Source of the DNA: Calycina herbarum
Lineage: Eukaryota; Ascomycota; Leotiomycetes; Helotiales; Pezizellaceae
Length of the DNA stretch: 64,000 nucleotides
Assembly (NCBI GenBank): GCA_001414485.1
Contig: LLEY01000237.1
Location: 1 to 64,000, forward strand
Direction: 5' to 3'
Shown: one piece after another, positions 35,392-45,739 of the stretch
Layout: the number at the start of each line of letters is the position of its first letter
Numbering within the stretch: the first letter of the stretch is position 1
The notes under the pieces: model-generated
Told to the model about the DNA's origin: nothing
Databases searched by the model: none
Seen by the model: the letters and a program-made list of their open reading frames with translations, nothing else
Translations under genes and position numbers: made by a program

Positions 35392-36197
35392 CTACGGACT
35401 CAACCTCTCAATCTTCCACTCCTCCCCCTCCTTCTCATACAAAAACCGATCATGCAACCGACTATCCCTCCCCTGCCAAAACTCCACTATCTCCGGCCGT
35501 ACCCTCAATCCCCCCCAAAACTCGGGAATAGGAATCTTTTCCTTTCCTTCAAACTGCTCCTCCCTCTCTTGCACCCACCCCTCCAATTCCTCTCGTCCTT
35601 GTAAAATTCGACTCTGTCTCGAAGCCCAAGCCCCAATTCGACTCGCCCTTATACGGGTATCAAAATACACCTGACTCTCCTCATCGCTCAACCGTTCTAC
35701 GGGGCCTTCTATGCGTACTTGACGCTCCATTTCCGCCCACCAGAAGACCAGAGATGCGTAGGGATTGGTAGCGATGTCTGCGGCTTTTTTACTCGTTCCC
35801 CAATTACTGTATATAACAAATCCCTTAGTATCGAGTTCTTTCAAATATACGATCCTCGCGCTGACTCGTCCCGAGGGGAGGGAGGCTGTCGAGAGGCATA
35901 CGGTTTCGGGGTGTGGGACGCCGGAGCTCTGGGCGAGCGAGAACCAGCTGTGGAATTGAGTGAAGGGGGAGGGGGAGAGTTGGTTTATTTCTAGAGTCCC
36001 CTTTTTGAATTGCTCTGCTTGGGTGTTTGTGTTGGAGTTTGTGGGTGCGACTGTGTGTTTGGTTAGCTGATGGAGGAGGGGTGCTTGGCGGGGTAAAAGT
36101 TGGGATGCATACAGATTAATTTATCTTGCGGTGGTGGTGGGTGGAGGGCCATTTTGAAGGCCGTTGGTCTTAGTAGTAGTCGCCTTGTTGAGAGCAT
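35392..36197 (-). CDS. PDX3: Pyridoxamine 5'-phosphate oxidase
   Basis: The minus-strand frame reads as a PNPOx: FHSWFSLAQ, STASLPSGRVSARIVYLKELD, GFVIYSNWGTSKKAADI, LVFWWAEMERQVRIEGPVER, RASRIGAWASRQS, and a C-terminal EFWGGLRVRPEIVEFWQGR with RLHDRF, the FMN and PLP contacts of the family. It oxidises pyridoxamine/pyridoxine phosphate to pyridoxal phosphate. Upstream, MLSTRRLLLRPTAFKMALHP (from ATG 36197; second ATG 36152) looks like a mitochondrial presequence or a leader. That segment and the body are in different frames; the only phase-correct join is a 29-bp GT..AG intron (36112-36084), shorter than fungal introns usually are. So the first 40 codons are uncertain and a frameshift is possible. 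Confidence 0.88.
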
Positions 36198-36541
36198 GTA
36201 TAGTCAATTGCTCTGAGAATCTGCGGGTTCGTGTTGATATATGTAGAATTGTTGGAGTGGAGTGACTTGGGAGGGTCGCGGGGTCTGCCTATTTTTGAAG
36301 GCGAGCTCAAGGGTCATGACGCACAAGAAGTCTTTGGTGTCAGGGAGTACCCAGCGCCACTGCTTTGTTGCCAACACTTCATTGAAGAATTGATCGCATA
36401 TTGATCTTGTGTATTTCTTCTTGTAATACGAGTTTTACTCTTGGTAAAATCTGTATAGCAACCTATGCAAACAAAATGCACCTGTACCTTTCCCCAAACG
36501 CCCATAATGCTCATCAATCGTGAAAGGTATCCCCCAAATCT
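36198..36541. other. Intergenic between PDX3 and UCH
   Basis: About 340 bp with no ORF of note. It must hold the PDX3 promoter and the 3' end of the UCH transcript. Confidence 0.5.
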
Positions 36542-37422
36542 CTAATCCATCGATGGAGCCAAAGAGATCAAACTAAACCTCAACTCCCCTCCCCCAACCT
36601 CCGCCTCCCTCTTAAGAAAAAGTCTCACCCCCAAATCAAGAGCCTTCTCACTAAGAACATCCTCCTCCCCAAGTGGTCCCCTATTAATCGGTCCCTTCCG
36701 TCTCCCATCCATCTCCCATAGATTATTCTTTGCATCCTTGACAAAGCAAACATAATGCAAGTCGATATCATCCTCCGCACCCGGCGCATTGCTCTGTCCC
36801 TGTGAAGCAGCACCCTGGTGTGCCTTCTCCAGTGCCTGGGAATTATATAGTAACTCCGCACGTTCAATCGGACCCAAAGGCATCGCACCCTCAACCAATT
36901 TCTGTAAATCCGAACCAGATGCTACTCAATCATTAGCCCATACCCCCAATCCCAATCATTCATTCAAACATGAGGTATGACATACTAATAAACTCCCTCG
37001 CACTCCCATTACTAACAGCATGCAAAATCCCAATCAACCCACACGCATTCCTAATCGTCTGTTTATACCAAACAACCGGCTCCCCCTCCCCCTTCCCCTC
37101 ATACTCTTCCCTCTCCTTATCCTCTTGCACTCGATGTGTTTCGTACGATTTGCTGACGGGGAAGACGAGGAGGAGGGCGGATGCGGGACGGGGGACAAAG
37201 GTGAGGAGTTCGGGGTCGTCGATGCTGAAGACGTCGTGGAAACCGAGGGAGGGGGAGAGGCCGAGCTTGTGGACCAAAGAGCTCATTACTTCGGGGTTGT
37301 TTTCTGGTGATAGATGTTAGTTGGGTGGTTGGAGGGGGGAGGGGAGGATGTATACCTAGGGGCACGAAGGCCTTTTGACCTCTGGGGACGTCGGGGTTGC
37401 TGGAGGGGATTTCTTCTGCCAT
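36542..37422 (-). CDS. Ubiquitin carboxyl-terminal hydrolase, UCH family (peptidase C12, UCHL3/YUH1-like)
   Basis: Three exons, 37422-37356, 37303-36986 and 36921-36542, join in frame to 254 aa. The order is SSLVHKLGLSPSLGFHDVFS, then the catalytic KQTIRNACGLIGILHAVSNG (oxyanion Gln and nucleophile Cys). A crossover-loop region follows, and then DIDLHYVCFVKDAKNNLWEMDGR with the catalytic His and Asp, all four catalytic residues in family order. UCH enzymes release ubiquitin from small C-terminal adducts and precursors. An acidic, low-complexity insertion (EDKEREEYEGKGEGE) precedes the catalytic motif. Introns are 52 and 64 bp. Confidence 0.95.
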
Positions 37423-37765
37423 GGTGGGTGTTTGTATTTTACGTGGATTCGTTTGAGAGGAAATGGGAATGGTGATGTTAGCTTGGGAAGTTGTAGCTCG
37501 GTAGGTAGCTATCTCTACGTAACTCCCCCGCGCCCGGAGAAACGTCGGCGGGCCTTTTTCTACGGTCTTCTCGTTCTGCTTTATGTATCGACAACTCAAA
37601 ACTCCCCTGCGTCAACCCAAATACAGGAACTTGCTCGTAAGATCTTCGAACAGAGCGGTAAAATGAGGCTGGTGGGAAGATGGGATGAAAACCCTAGTCA
37701 AAGGTGGTGAGTCAAAACGGTTTATTTAACCTTGTTAGCAGGTGTTATTCTGCTGTACCCCTTTC
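37423..37765. other. Intergenic, UCH promoter side
   Basis: About 340 bp upstream of the UCH start; no feature recognised. Confidence 0.4.
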
Positions 37766-38073
37766 CATACTATCCCCCCCCCTTAAGTAAATGTAATGAC
37801 CCACTTTGCGGATCCTGTGTAATGTCAAAGCGCCGAGCCAATAAGAAGAGTTGAGGTTAAAATGTAGAATGATACTCTCCCCCCCCCTAAATAAAATGTA
37901 AGCGCACGGCCGCTGTGCCATACTAAATGTCTGTGCACACTACATTTTATTTAGGGGGGAGAGTAAAGAAGCTTCTATTAGCCAAACACCCTGACATTAC
38001 CAGGACTTTACACAGCCTCCCCCAGATCTTCAAAGTGGGTCATTACATTTACTTAAGGGGGGGGGATAGTATG
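37766..38073. mobile_element. MITE with poly-C inverted repeats (outer element)
   Basis: The ends are CATACTATCCCCCCC... and its reverse complement, with inverted repeats of about 42 bp that include TTAAGTAAATGTAATGACCC. The body shows weaker further symmetry. It contains no ORF and appears to be a non-autonomous element. The 37873-37965 element sits inside it. Confidence 0.85.
37873..37965. mobile_element. Nested 93-bp hairpin MITE inside the outer MITE
   Basis: TACTCTCCCCCC...TAAATAAAATGTA is matched in reverse complement at the right end; arms are about 30 bp. TA dinucleotides flank CTCTCCC/GGGAGAG, suggesting a TA target duplication as for Tc1/mariner-type MITEs. The centre is a GC-rich loop. 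Confidence 0.75.
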
Positions 38074-38372
38074 TGAAGAGGTATATTGTCTGTTTATGAC
38101 TAGAATTCGGATGGTCGGGTAGAACAGCTTGGGGTGCATACGAGCAAATGCTTTCGGGATGGGATTTCTCCGCTTGGTTGGGTCGGTGTTGTTCTTGGTG
38201 TTTCTATTTGAATTTTCGACTGAACATTGGTCACAATTCTTTCGATCAACCATCGGAAAACAATTTCTTTGACCTTTTTCCCATCTGATCTATGCTCCCA
38301 CCTCTTTTCTTGTAAAATAAATTGTTTCTCCGATCCACGGTGGAATCAGTTTAACTCCCTTGAAAACGTTTA
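38074..38372. other. Spacer between MITEs
   Basis: About 300 bp, no ORF and no recognisable feature. Confidence 0.4.
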
Positions 38373-38807
38373 ACGTGGTACACCAGGACCTCGGACACCC
38401 CAGGACCTCGGACACTTGAATCTCATACAAAAAACGTCTGTGCACAACCGTGCACTTTACGTATTTATTAATAAAAAAATCTAAAATTGAAATTTTAGTT
38501 TTATAAATATAAGAGTATTCTTAATTCTTAGTTTTTAAATATTACTTATCTTATATTAAAGTGTTATTTAAAAAAGGAAAAGTAGCAAATGATTACAGGG
38601 GTATTTTTAAGCGAACTGTTAATTAAAACTAGTAAAGATTTAAAATTGATATTATTACAATATTAAACGCTTGTTTCCTTAGTAAAATTTCAATTTTAGA
38701 TTTTTTTATTAATAAATACGTAAAGTGCACGGTTGTGCACAGACGTTTTTTGTATGAGATTCAAGTGTCCGAGGTCCTGGGGTGTCCGAGGTCCTGGTGT
38801 ACCACGT
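38373..38807. mobile_element. 435-bp pogo-type MITE with 125-bp perfect inverted repeats
   Basis: TA flanks (38371-38372, 38808-38809) border inverted repeats beginning ACGTGGTACACCAGGACC. I checked the arms base by base; they are identical for 125 bp (38373-38497). Each arm has two tandem 17-bp units (CCAGGACCTCGGACAC + C). The interior is AT-rich with no coding potential. The ACGTG start, TA duplication and paired 17-bp repeats match the pogo-type elements at 2271 and 57412, so it is probably mobilised by a relative of their transposase. Perfect arms imply recent insertion and no RIP. Confidence 0.92.
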
Positions 38808-39423
38808 TAATCAATTCGCCAACTTTCTTTTCCGGACTCGGCGCGAACAAGAGGACCGAAGAAAGTCAGTTTAAAGGTTGAGACGCGGAACCGTTTCGGC
38901 CAAGTCGGTTAGAACTTTCATTCTCAATTCTCTTTGACTGTCTCATATTCAGGGACCTCGCTTAGCAAACCTTTTTATATGGAGCTCCACTGTGGGAGCT
39001 CAACCATCTCAATTTCATTCTATTGAAGTACTCGGAAGTTGTTTCGTTTCATAAAATCTGATGATTTGATTGGTACATTCATTACCACGGCCATGGGTTT
39101 GCCATGTTATTTTGCGCCATGCCTACAGCCTCATCTGAAGAAGGTTTTGTCTGATATATTCGATGCAACCCTGTCCTCGGCATTGGTAAAAGATCCATGT
39201 TCGTAAGTTTATATTTTTCGTTCCGCATTGAGTGGGTATGGGGTTGTCCATGAGCTGTTCATGGTCGATCATGCAACTGTATATATAGAGCACCAGTTCC
39301 CCTCCGATCGTTCCATAACAGATCCCAAAAACTATACATTCTTTTCCCCAAAACACCAGTCTTTTTTAACTGACTTTCCAAAAAACCCACACTCTCTTTC
39401 AACAAAAACTTATTTAATACAAG
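38808..39423. promoter_or_regulatory. Promoter region of the GH131 gene
   Basis: A TATATATAG box at 39280-39288 lies about 140 bp upstream of the ATG and is followed by a pyrimidine/A-rich leader. No other motif is claimed. Confidence 0.6.
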
Positions 39424-40488
39424 ATGTCGATTATCTCTTCGCTTACCGTTCTTGCTCTGGCAGCTACTACCTTTGCGCAGAAATGCCCGATTGTCGTTGA
39501 GGGTAGAGTGCCAGCTATAAGTACCCCAGCAACTTTCGATACCAAGGCTAGTTTATTCGATTCCGGCAACGTCAAGGGAGCTAGTGCGTCTTCTCACTTC
39601 CAAACCATAAACTCTCGCTAATAAACCCCAGATCTTACATTCGCCGAACTCATCACCCTCCCAGCAAACCTCAAACCCTCCCTCTTCGACGCGCAACAAA
39701 CCCAACCAATCTCCCTCTCCATATCCGACAAATCCATCTTCGCCCCTTCAACAACAAACATCCAAACTGGATTTCGTCGCGCTGAACTCATCCCCGCCAC
39801 CAACAGCGGAACGGACAATTCCACCGTCGGCCAAAGAGTCATCCATTTCAGCGTTATGAAAGATGATACCAAACCCCTCAACGCTTCTCACGAATACCAA
39901 ATGGTATTCCTTGAATCCTCTGATTTCTCGACCAATCAACTTGTTATCAAGACCGGAACGATTTCTGGACTCGCGAACTTGCAGAACCCGGGGAGTTTGA
40001 TAACGATGCTTAATTCTACTGCTGCGGAGGGGAATAAGACGAAGGCTGAGCAGGGGATCAAAGCTAGTGCGGCGGGAAACACCATTGTGGTTCAGGGGAA
40101 CGTGAATACCGATCTTGGTGTCATCTTCGAGACTGAGTTTACTGGTAATGGAGTGTGGCATAATTTCGGTGTGGTTATGGATTATGATAAGAAGTTCGTC
40201 CCCCTCCCTCCTCCTCGTTTTTTAGCGAGAAACTAATTTATTTTCAGCACAACACAAATTCTTTACTCCACCGATGTTACGGCTCTCGCTCCTGTTACTC
40301 AACCTATCTCTAATGTCATTTCTGGCCAGGGTCAACATCACTTTGGGTTGCTTAAGAAGCCTACTGGTGATAACTTAACTGATGTCACCAAGGAAGGTTT
40401 CCAGCCTTCGGGGATTAATGAAGCCGTGGTTTATGGGGGTATTTTTATTGAGGATGGTGCTGCTGCTTGTGTTAGTACCAGTGCTTAA
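39424..40488 (+). CDS. Glycoside hydrolase family 131 secreted beta-glucanase
   Basis: Exons 39424-39583, 39632-40193 and 40248-40488 join in frame to 320 aa through 48- and 54-bp GT..AG introns. A signal peptide (MSIISSLTVLALAATTFAQ) leads into the GH131 fold: CPIVVEGRVPA, NLTFAELITLP, SDKSIFAPST.NIQTGFRRAEL, HEYQMVFLESSDFSTNQLVIKTGT, VWHNFGVVMDYD, and a C-terminal GQGQHHFGLLKKPTG..GI.EAVVYGGIFIEDG. GH131 enzymes described so far cleave beta-1,3/1,6/1,4-glucans and are found in saprotrophic and plant-associated fungi. The family match is strong along the whole length; I see no CBM1. Confidence 0.93.
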
Positions 40489-41685
40489 GTTCTCAAAGTA
40501 CAGGTGTGAACTTTGGGTTAGGATTTATCTGTTTTTATGGCGTTCTGGAGGTGTAGGTTTGGTTTGGGGCTGTAGAAATAGATATCTTTTGGTTGAGATG
40601 AAATATAGTTGAATTGATTACTCGCTGATCATTGTAATGTTTACTTCGCTCTGTTATTTCATGTTCTTAGCTTTGTTATTTCGAATTGCTTTGAATCGCC
40701 GCTTTTAATTTTTGCTTCCTACGGCGAAATAATGTATCAAGTATCGACATGACTTTGCTTGTTTGATGCGTCGTGTGTAGTAACGACTACTTCAGTTAAT
40801 GGCAATTGATTTACTTGTGGTGGTCATCCAGTTTGTTTCAAATTATCAACAAGGATTTAATAACAAACTTGACGTTTCGGCTCACGGTTCACCCATATTT
40901 TTACACTCAAACATACAATTCACTTTAAGGGTATTGCTCCTACGAGTAATGAGAAAGACACCAGTAGGATGTAACTAGAGATTCGTCAATTGAAAGGAAT
41001 TCTAAGCAATTTTAAAATCCAGAGTCTGAGGTTGGATGGAAGCTTTCGCCCAGAACCTGTGTTCTTATTGTAATTCATACATCAGTGTCGTGATTCCAAC
41101 GCATTCGTCAGAGAGCCCTGGTATATGGTGGGCGAGCAATCTTATGGCTCACAAACATTCTAGGTCGTAGCTTCCACCCTCTTCATTATAATCCGTTGGA
41201 ACTTGGGGCCCTTTATCTATTTAGAAGACAGTCGGACATTGTTCTCAGCCATTCTTGTATAATTCTTCAAGAATTCTCAGAGTACAATAAGTTAATACAA
41301 AGGGCGTATAAGAAATACCTAAAATCCCGACCTCTTTCGATGACAGTCCCAGAAAAACACACGGAGGGAGGATTGGCCCAATTCGAGACTATAGCCAGCA
41401 CTCACGTTTTTGTTGTGAAGTGTACCCTCAATAAACAATAAGAACGGGTGCTTGCGATGAGCGGCAGTAGATAATTGGGACTCACAGCTTTTATGGCTTT
41501 GGTAGGTTTCCTTGTTCCAGCTTTCTAGGGGAATTTTACAAATATTAAAACAACGAGATATCTTTACCTCCGCCATTTGTCCATCGTTTTTTGGGTTCTG
41601 AAATATTGAGGGTTACATTGGATAGAAAACAATATTCCAGCTTCTCCAACTTAGGAGAAAATAAGCGAAATATCAGCGTGGCGTA
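40489..41685. other. Intergenic, no feature recognised
   Basis: About 1.2 kb with only short ORFs. No repeats or RNA genes evident. Confidence 0.5.
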
Positions 41686-43384
41686 TAAGGCTCGCCAATA
41701 AGAAAACTGTTAGCCACGCTGCCTGACCAGGGGGTTTTCAGCTCTTATGCGACCACGTCAAATGCTCAAAAACGAGCAGGCTGTCGCTATCTTCTCTTCC
41801 TCTATTTAATTTCATTTCCTATTCAACATCGAATCCCGCTTATTGCCTCGTGGAAATTGAAACTCGAAAAGACTACAAAGAATTTTGCCGTACTCATATT
41901 ATTGCTCATTGGGGAGCCTTCGGCGACCACTTTCAACGTCAACTGTACCTTTCCCATAGAAGGCTCCAATTATGTGACATCCGCGAACGTTCGCTCGACC
42001 CTGGGCATATTTTGGAACTGTATTTTTACTCTCCTCATTTGCACGTGGTCTGTTCTGCACCTTTCTGTGCCACCACAAGAAGACGAAGAGATGGTTAAGG
42101 GGACACTACCCCGGCTCTGGGCAAAGTTGGAAGGGATGTTGAAGCCATTTTGGACTAAGTTCAAGTGGATGGTCGTTACTTTGTTCCTACCGGAGTATTT
42201 GGTGGGACGGGCATTGGGTGAGTTATATGCTGCCCGATATTCTTTCAAACGTCCATCTATGACCAAATTGCGCCGCGACGGCAAGATTGAATGGAGCAAG
42301 ACGCATGCTTTTTATGCTAATATGGGAGGCTTCGTCATGACTAAGCCCAACAAGGACTCCAAGGGACCTGAAATATATTCGGAAGAGCAAGTTAGAAATT
42401 CCACTTCACATCATCTTCGATACATCAACTGGAATATCATTACGCCCGAGTTGACGGATTCAACAATCGCCCTGAATTCTGCCCAACTTTGCGTGTTTCT
42501 GAATATTAGACTTATTTCGGACTTGGGAGGCATGTCTGAAAAGGATATAAAAGACAAGAGCAAAGGAGACCTTTTCGTGAAGGGCGTCTCTTTCTTACAG
42601 ATCCTTTGGCTTGTTATACAACTGATCAACCGAAAAATTCGAGATTTGCCTTCAACGCAACTGGAGATAGCGACACTAAGCTATTCTCTCTGTACACTTC
42701 TTACGTACTTGTTATGGTGGAAGAAACCTCAAGATGTAAGAGTACCAACACGCTTGGCAGCCACTCGAAAGCTGCGCCCGTCGGATCGAAGCATTTTGTA
42801 CCATTTGAGTGCTAGAACTTTCTTCCGAAGCGTGTTCCTCAATAACTATGAATTACAACCGTCAAAATGCAAGATAGAAAATGATTCATATGCGATTGAA
42901 GCTCCAAAATGGCAAGCTCCTAATAGCAGGGAAGATAAAGATGGTAAGCTAGCTCCCTTCAAAATCGGGGAAGTGGCAGAAAAGAGCATTAACTGAAACA
43001 TTTCCCAAAATTAGGATGGAGCTTGACAACCGAGGAAGCCGGTTTCGTTTTAGGTGGGGTTATCTTTGGGCTGCCTCATTTCATCGCGTGGAATTTTGAC
43101 TTTCCCACCCTGGTTGAAAAGAATTATGGAGTGCATCAAGTGTCGTTACAACGAGCATCATGCCGCTTTATTATGTGGTGTGGTATACTCTATGGCATTG
43201 GGTTGATGAACCATACACAAAATGGTTATATAACTTATTATTGGGCTCGCTATCAATTCTCACTGCTGGCTCTTATGTTATTTGTAGGCTATACATTTTG
43301 GCCGAGATCTTCCGGTCTTTGTTTTATCTTCCTCCTGGGGCTTTTGAGGGAACCTGGGCTAGCTCGATTCCACACGTTAATTGA
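41686..43384 (+). pseudogene. Fungal multi-pass membrane protein, frameshifted, no clear start codon
   Basis: An open frame from 41686 to 42943 joins 43015 through a clean GTAAGC..TTAG intron. It encodes a lumenal N-terminus (NVNCTFPIEG), a membrane helix ending LICTWSVLHLSVP, a WMVVTLFLPEYLVGRA helix, the characteristic KTHAFYANMGGFVM, and further helices (LLTYLLWW, FGLPHFIAWNFDFP). Near 43118-43126 the frame shifts by one base; the conserved C-terminal part (MPLYYVVWYTLWHW..RLYILAEIFRSLFYLPP.AF) continues in the next frame to 43384. No ATG occurs in frame at the start. I know the family only as a fungal membrane protein of unknown function. The shift may be a real mutation or a base-calling error. 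Confidence 0.75.
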
Positions 43385-43624
43385 TTTTGTATGTCTAGTG
43401 GAGGCATATAAATGAAAATGAACATCTCAATGTATATTTCTCCAGGTGGATTTCAACGTTGTTTTCCCAGGCTGATTGCTGTCTCGTCAAAAATGAACCA
43501 CTATTGACGGTATAGCTTGGTGCTTAGAAACATGAAGATTATTGATACGACGTAAGAGACCTTTGCGTTTACATCTGTCATGCCTGTGACGAAGTCTTGC
43601 CGAAACATAACTACTTCTCCAAAT

Positions 43625-44500
43625 TCAAGTTTGCCGCCATGCCAAATATTTTTCGTGCCACGACTGCTGCGCTTTCCATAGTTTCTTCCGCTTATTGATA
43701 GCACTTTTCGATGATGGCGTCCCATCGGCCAAATGTGTTGGAATTCCATCATCATCCCACGCTGAGAAACTAGAATCATTTCGAAACATTTCTTGAGGTG
43801 GCATTTCCCCAGCTGAGAGTTTTGCAATACGAGCCACTTCAGCAACTTCCTTTGCTTCCTCCTTTTCACATTGCAATCTTTGTTTATGTTGTAGATCTTC
43901 TTCATCCGCTGACCCATCACTAGTGATTCTGAAGACATATCCTTGCTGGCATAACCATCGAGCAATTCTTGCAATATTGCGAGCGTCGTCAATCCCGCTG
44001 TGGTGTTTCCCAATCAGCTCTTGCCCAATCACGTTCAGCATCCGCACCATGGAATGGGCTTTCTTTCCGGTAATCGATTTAAAGGCATGTTTGATATTGC
44101 ACCAGTTTTCAAATAATGGTAGGCTTTCAATGGAGTGGAAAGATTGTTCTGCAGAGAGCATGGCTCTGAAGTCCCAATCTCCACATGTTATTGCGAGAGT
44201 ATTCGATTCGGTGGCTCCATGATGATCCAGAAACGACTGCAAGTTCTTCCATGCTTCTGGGAAGGTTGGGCTTTCGTCAAAAACTTGCTGAGGAATGTCT
44301 TGTTTATTTTTCCAATTTGTATTGCGTTGGGGTCGAATAAAAGTGTGGAACTCGTCAATGACGTCCAAAGAGGGTGTATTCGTGGAAAGCAAGACGAGTG
44401 GAAATTCCGTCACCTCGTGCGTGCCATCGGATTCATTGATAGATGCCTCGAGATCGACGACACACAGGAATTCGTGGCATTGTTTGTGAATACTGTTCAT
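43625..44500 (-). CDS. ERI1/THEX-type DEDDh 3'-5' exoribonuclease
   Basis: A single exon of 291 aa from ATG 44500. Exonuclease motifs are in order: VVDLEAS (ExoI, DxE), a central ITCGDWDFRAML (ExoII), and HHSGIDDARNIARI (ExoIII, HxxxxD). Spacing fits the ERI1 subgroup, which trims small RNAs, histone mRNA 3' ends or 5.8S rRNA in other eukaryotes. The C-terminal about 90 residues are charged (KEEAKEVAEVARIAKL...) with a WHEKYLAWR tail and no named domain. The target in this fungus is unknown. It is convergent with the broken membrane-protein gene, 240 bp apart. Confidence 0.9.
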   Translation of the reverse strand: MNSIHKQCHEFLCVVDLEASINESDGTHEVTEFPLVLLSTNTPSLDVIDEFHTFIRPQRNTNWKNKQDIPQQVFDESPTFPEAWKNLQSFLDHHGATESNTLAITCGDWDFRAMLSAEQSFHSIESLPLFENWCNIKHAFKSITGKKAHSMVRMLNVIGQELIGKHHSGIDDARNIARIARWLCQQGYVFRITSDGSADEEDLQHKQRLQCEKEEAKEVAEVARIAKLSAGEMPPQEMFRNDSSFSAWDDDGIPTHLADGTPSSKSAINKRKKLWKAQQSWHEKYLAWRQT

Positions 44501-44681
44501 TTTTGAATCGACCTCTCGCAGTATATTTTCGCTCTCTTATGGCCGCATAAAGTGAAAGGTGCGTGATATGTGATGCTGATGTAATATTTGGAGGACTTTG
44601 GCAATCCACGATATCTGACATGAGTCACGAACCTTTGAGAGGGGAGGTCATATGACGGGTACGATCATACAGTGAGTAATA

Positions 44682-45739
44682 TCAAAAACTTGATATTACT
44701 GCGCCAAATCTTGTATTGAGAACGCTGTCGCTGATATCGTTTGGGTTCTTCTCTGGCCAGAGACCAGCATTATCCAAGGCAAATACGAGTGAACCATATA
44801 AGACGGCGTCGAAGGATTTATCGCCGATTTTGCATTCAGGGTGATCTCCTCGCGAAGTAACGAGCAATTCGGCTGCTTTGCCGTAGGGGATTGAGAGAAG
44901 TTCCTGGATTTTCTGACGGCGGCATTCGAGGATTGGTTCTAGAGAATGATGTTAGAAAGGCAGTTAAGAGATTTTTGCAAGATAAATTGTTCTTACCAAG
45001 CATGAGTGGAGGACACCGCTCCTCAAGATAGACAGAGTGACCATTAAAATCCAAAACAGCTGGCCTTCTGCCAAGCAGAATAGTGTTGATTGCCAGCTTT
45101 GGAGCAACCTCTTTGGAAATTTCTGGCACACCAAAGTTCCATGAAATAAAAAGCCACCTTGAGTCTATCAAACCAAGGTGTGCTTCTGAGCGGTGTGGAC
45201 CCAACCAACGGAAATACCATGGATGTACAAGTTCCACACAATCAAATCTGTCTATGAGAACGGCAAGGTTGTAGAGCGTTTGAAAGGAGATGTTTGCTGG
45301 AACATTGAGAAATCGATGGTGGACAATCTGGAGCAAGATGAGAAGTGCGTCGGCGTAAAACCACTCGTCTTGAAAATCCAGCTGTGGCGTTCCAGTTTGT
45401 TCTGCTTTGGTTTCAGATTCTGATGGTAGAGCGTTCCAATAGTCATATGTCCAATACGCCGCTCCGCTGAGGAATTTATGGATTGTCATATTTGTTCTTG
45501 CTGGGCCTAGGGGACGACCAAATGGTGGATTTATGAACCTCTTCCAAACAGGATTGGTAGAGGACATCGCTTGTGAAGTTTCCAATAACACGTTCCCCTT
45601 TATACATGACCACAATTTCAAGGTCTCCATCAGGGAAGACGAATGAATTCGTAAATAATCTATTTGTAGGAGGTTCGAAGGTAAAGGGATTTGTGAGAGG
45701 TGTGAAACTCATCGTAGGTAGAGTTGATTGAGGAGTCAT
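44682..45739 (-). pseudogene. BTB-family gene A, frameshifted and C-terminally truncated
   Basis: The frame from ATG 45739 reads a BTB opening FVFPDGDLEIVVMYKGERVIGNFTSDVL. The rest of the family sequence (VWKRFINPPFGR, ADALLILLQIVHHRF, LYNLAVLIDRFDCVELVHPW, WLFISWNFG) continues in another frame from about 45570, so a one-base shift has occurred. A GTAAGA..CTAG intron (44996-44939) sits at the place where family members B, C and D also have one. The last exon ends at a stop (44682) about 40 residues before the family's normal C-terminus. Function unknown; BTB domains usually dimerise or bind cullin-3. Confidence 0.8.

Noticed and set aside
37766..38073. CRISPR-like or rho-independent terminator hairpins
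   Set aside because: Eukaryotic context; the inverted repeats are long, flanked by duplication-like bases and contain a nested copy, so a MITE explains them better.
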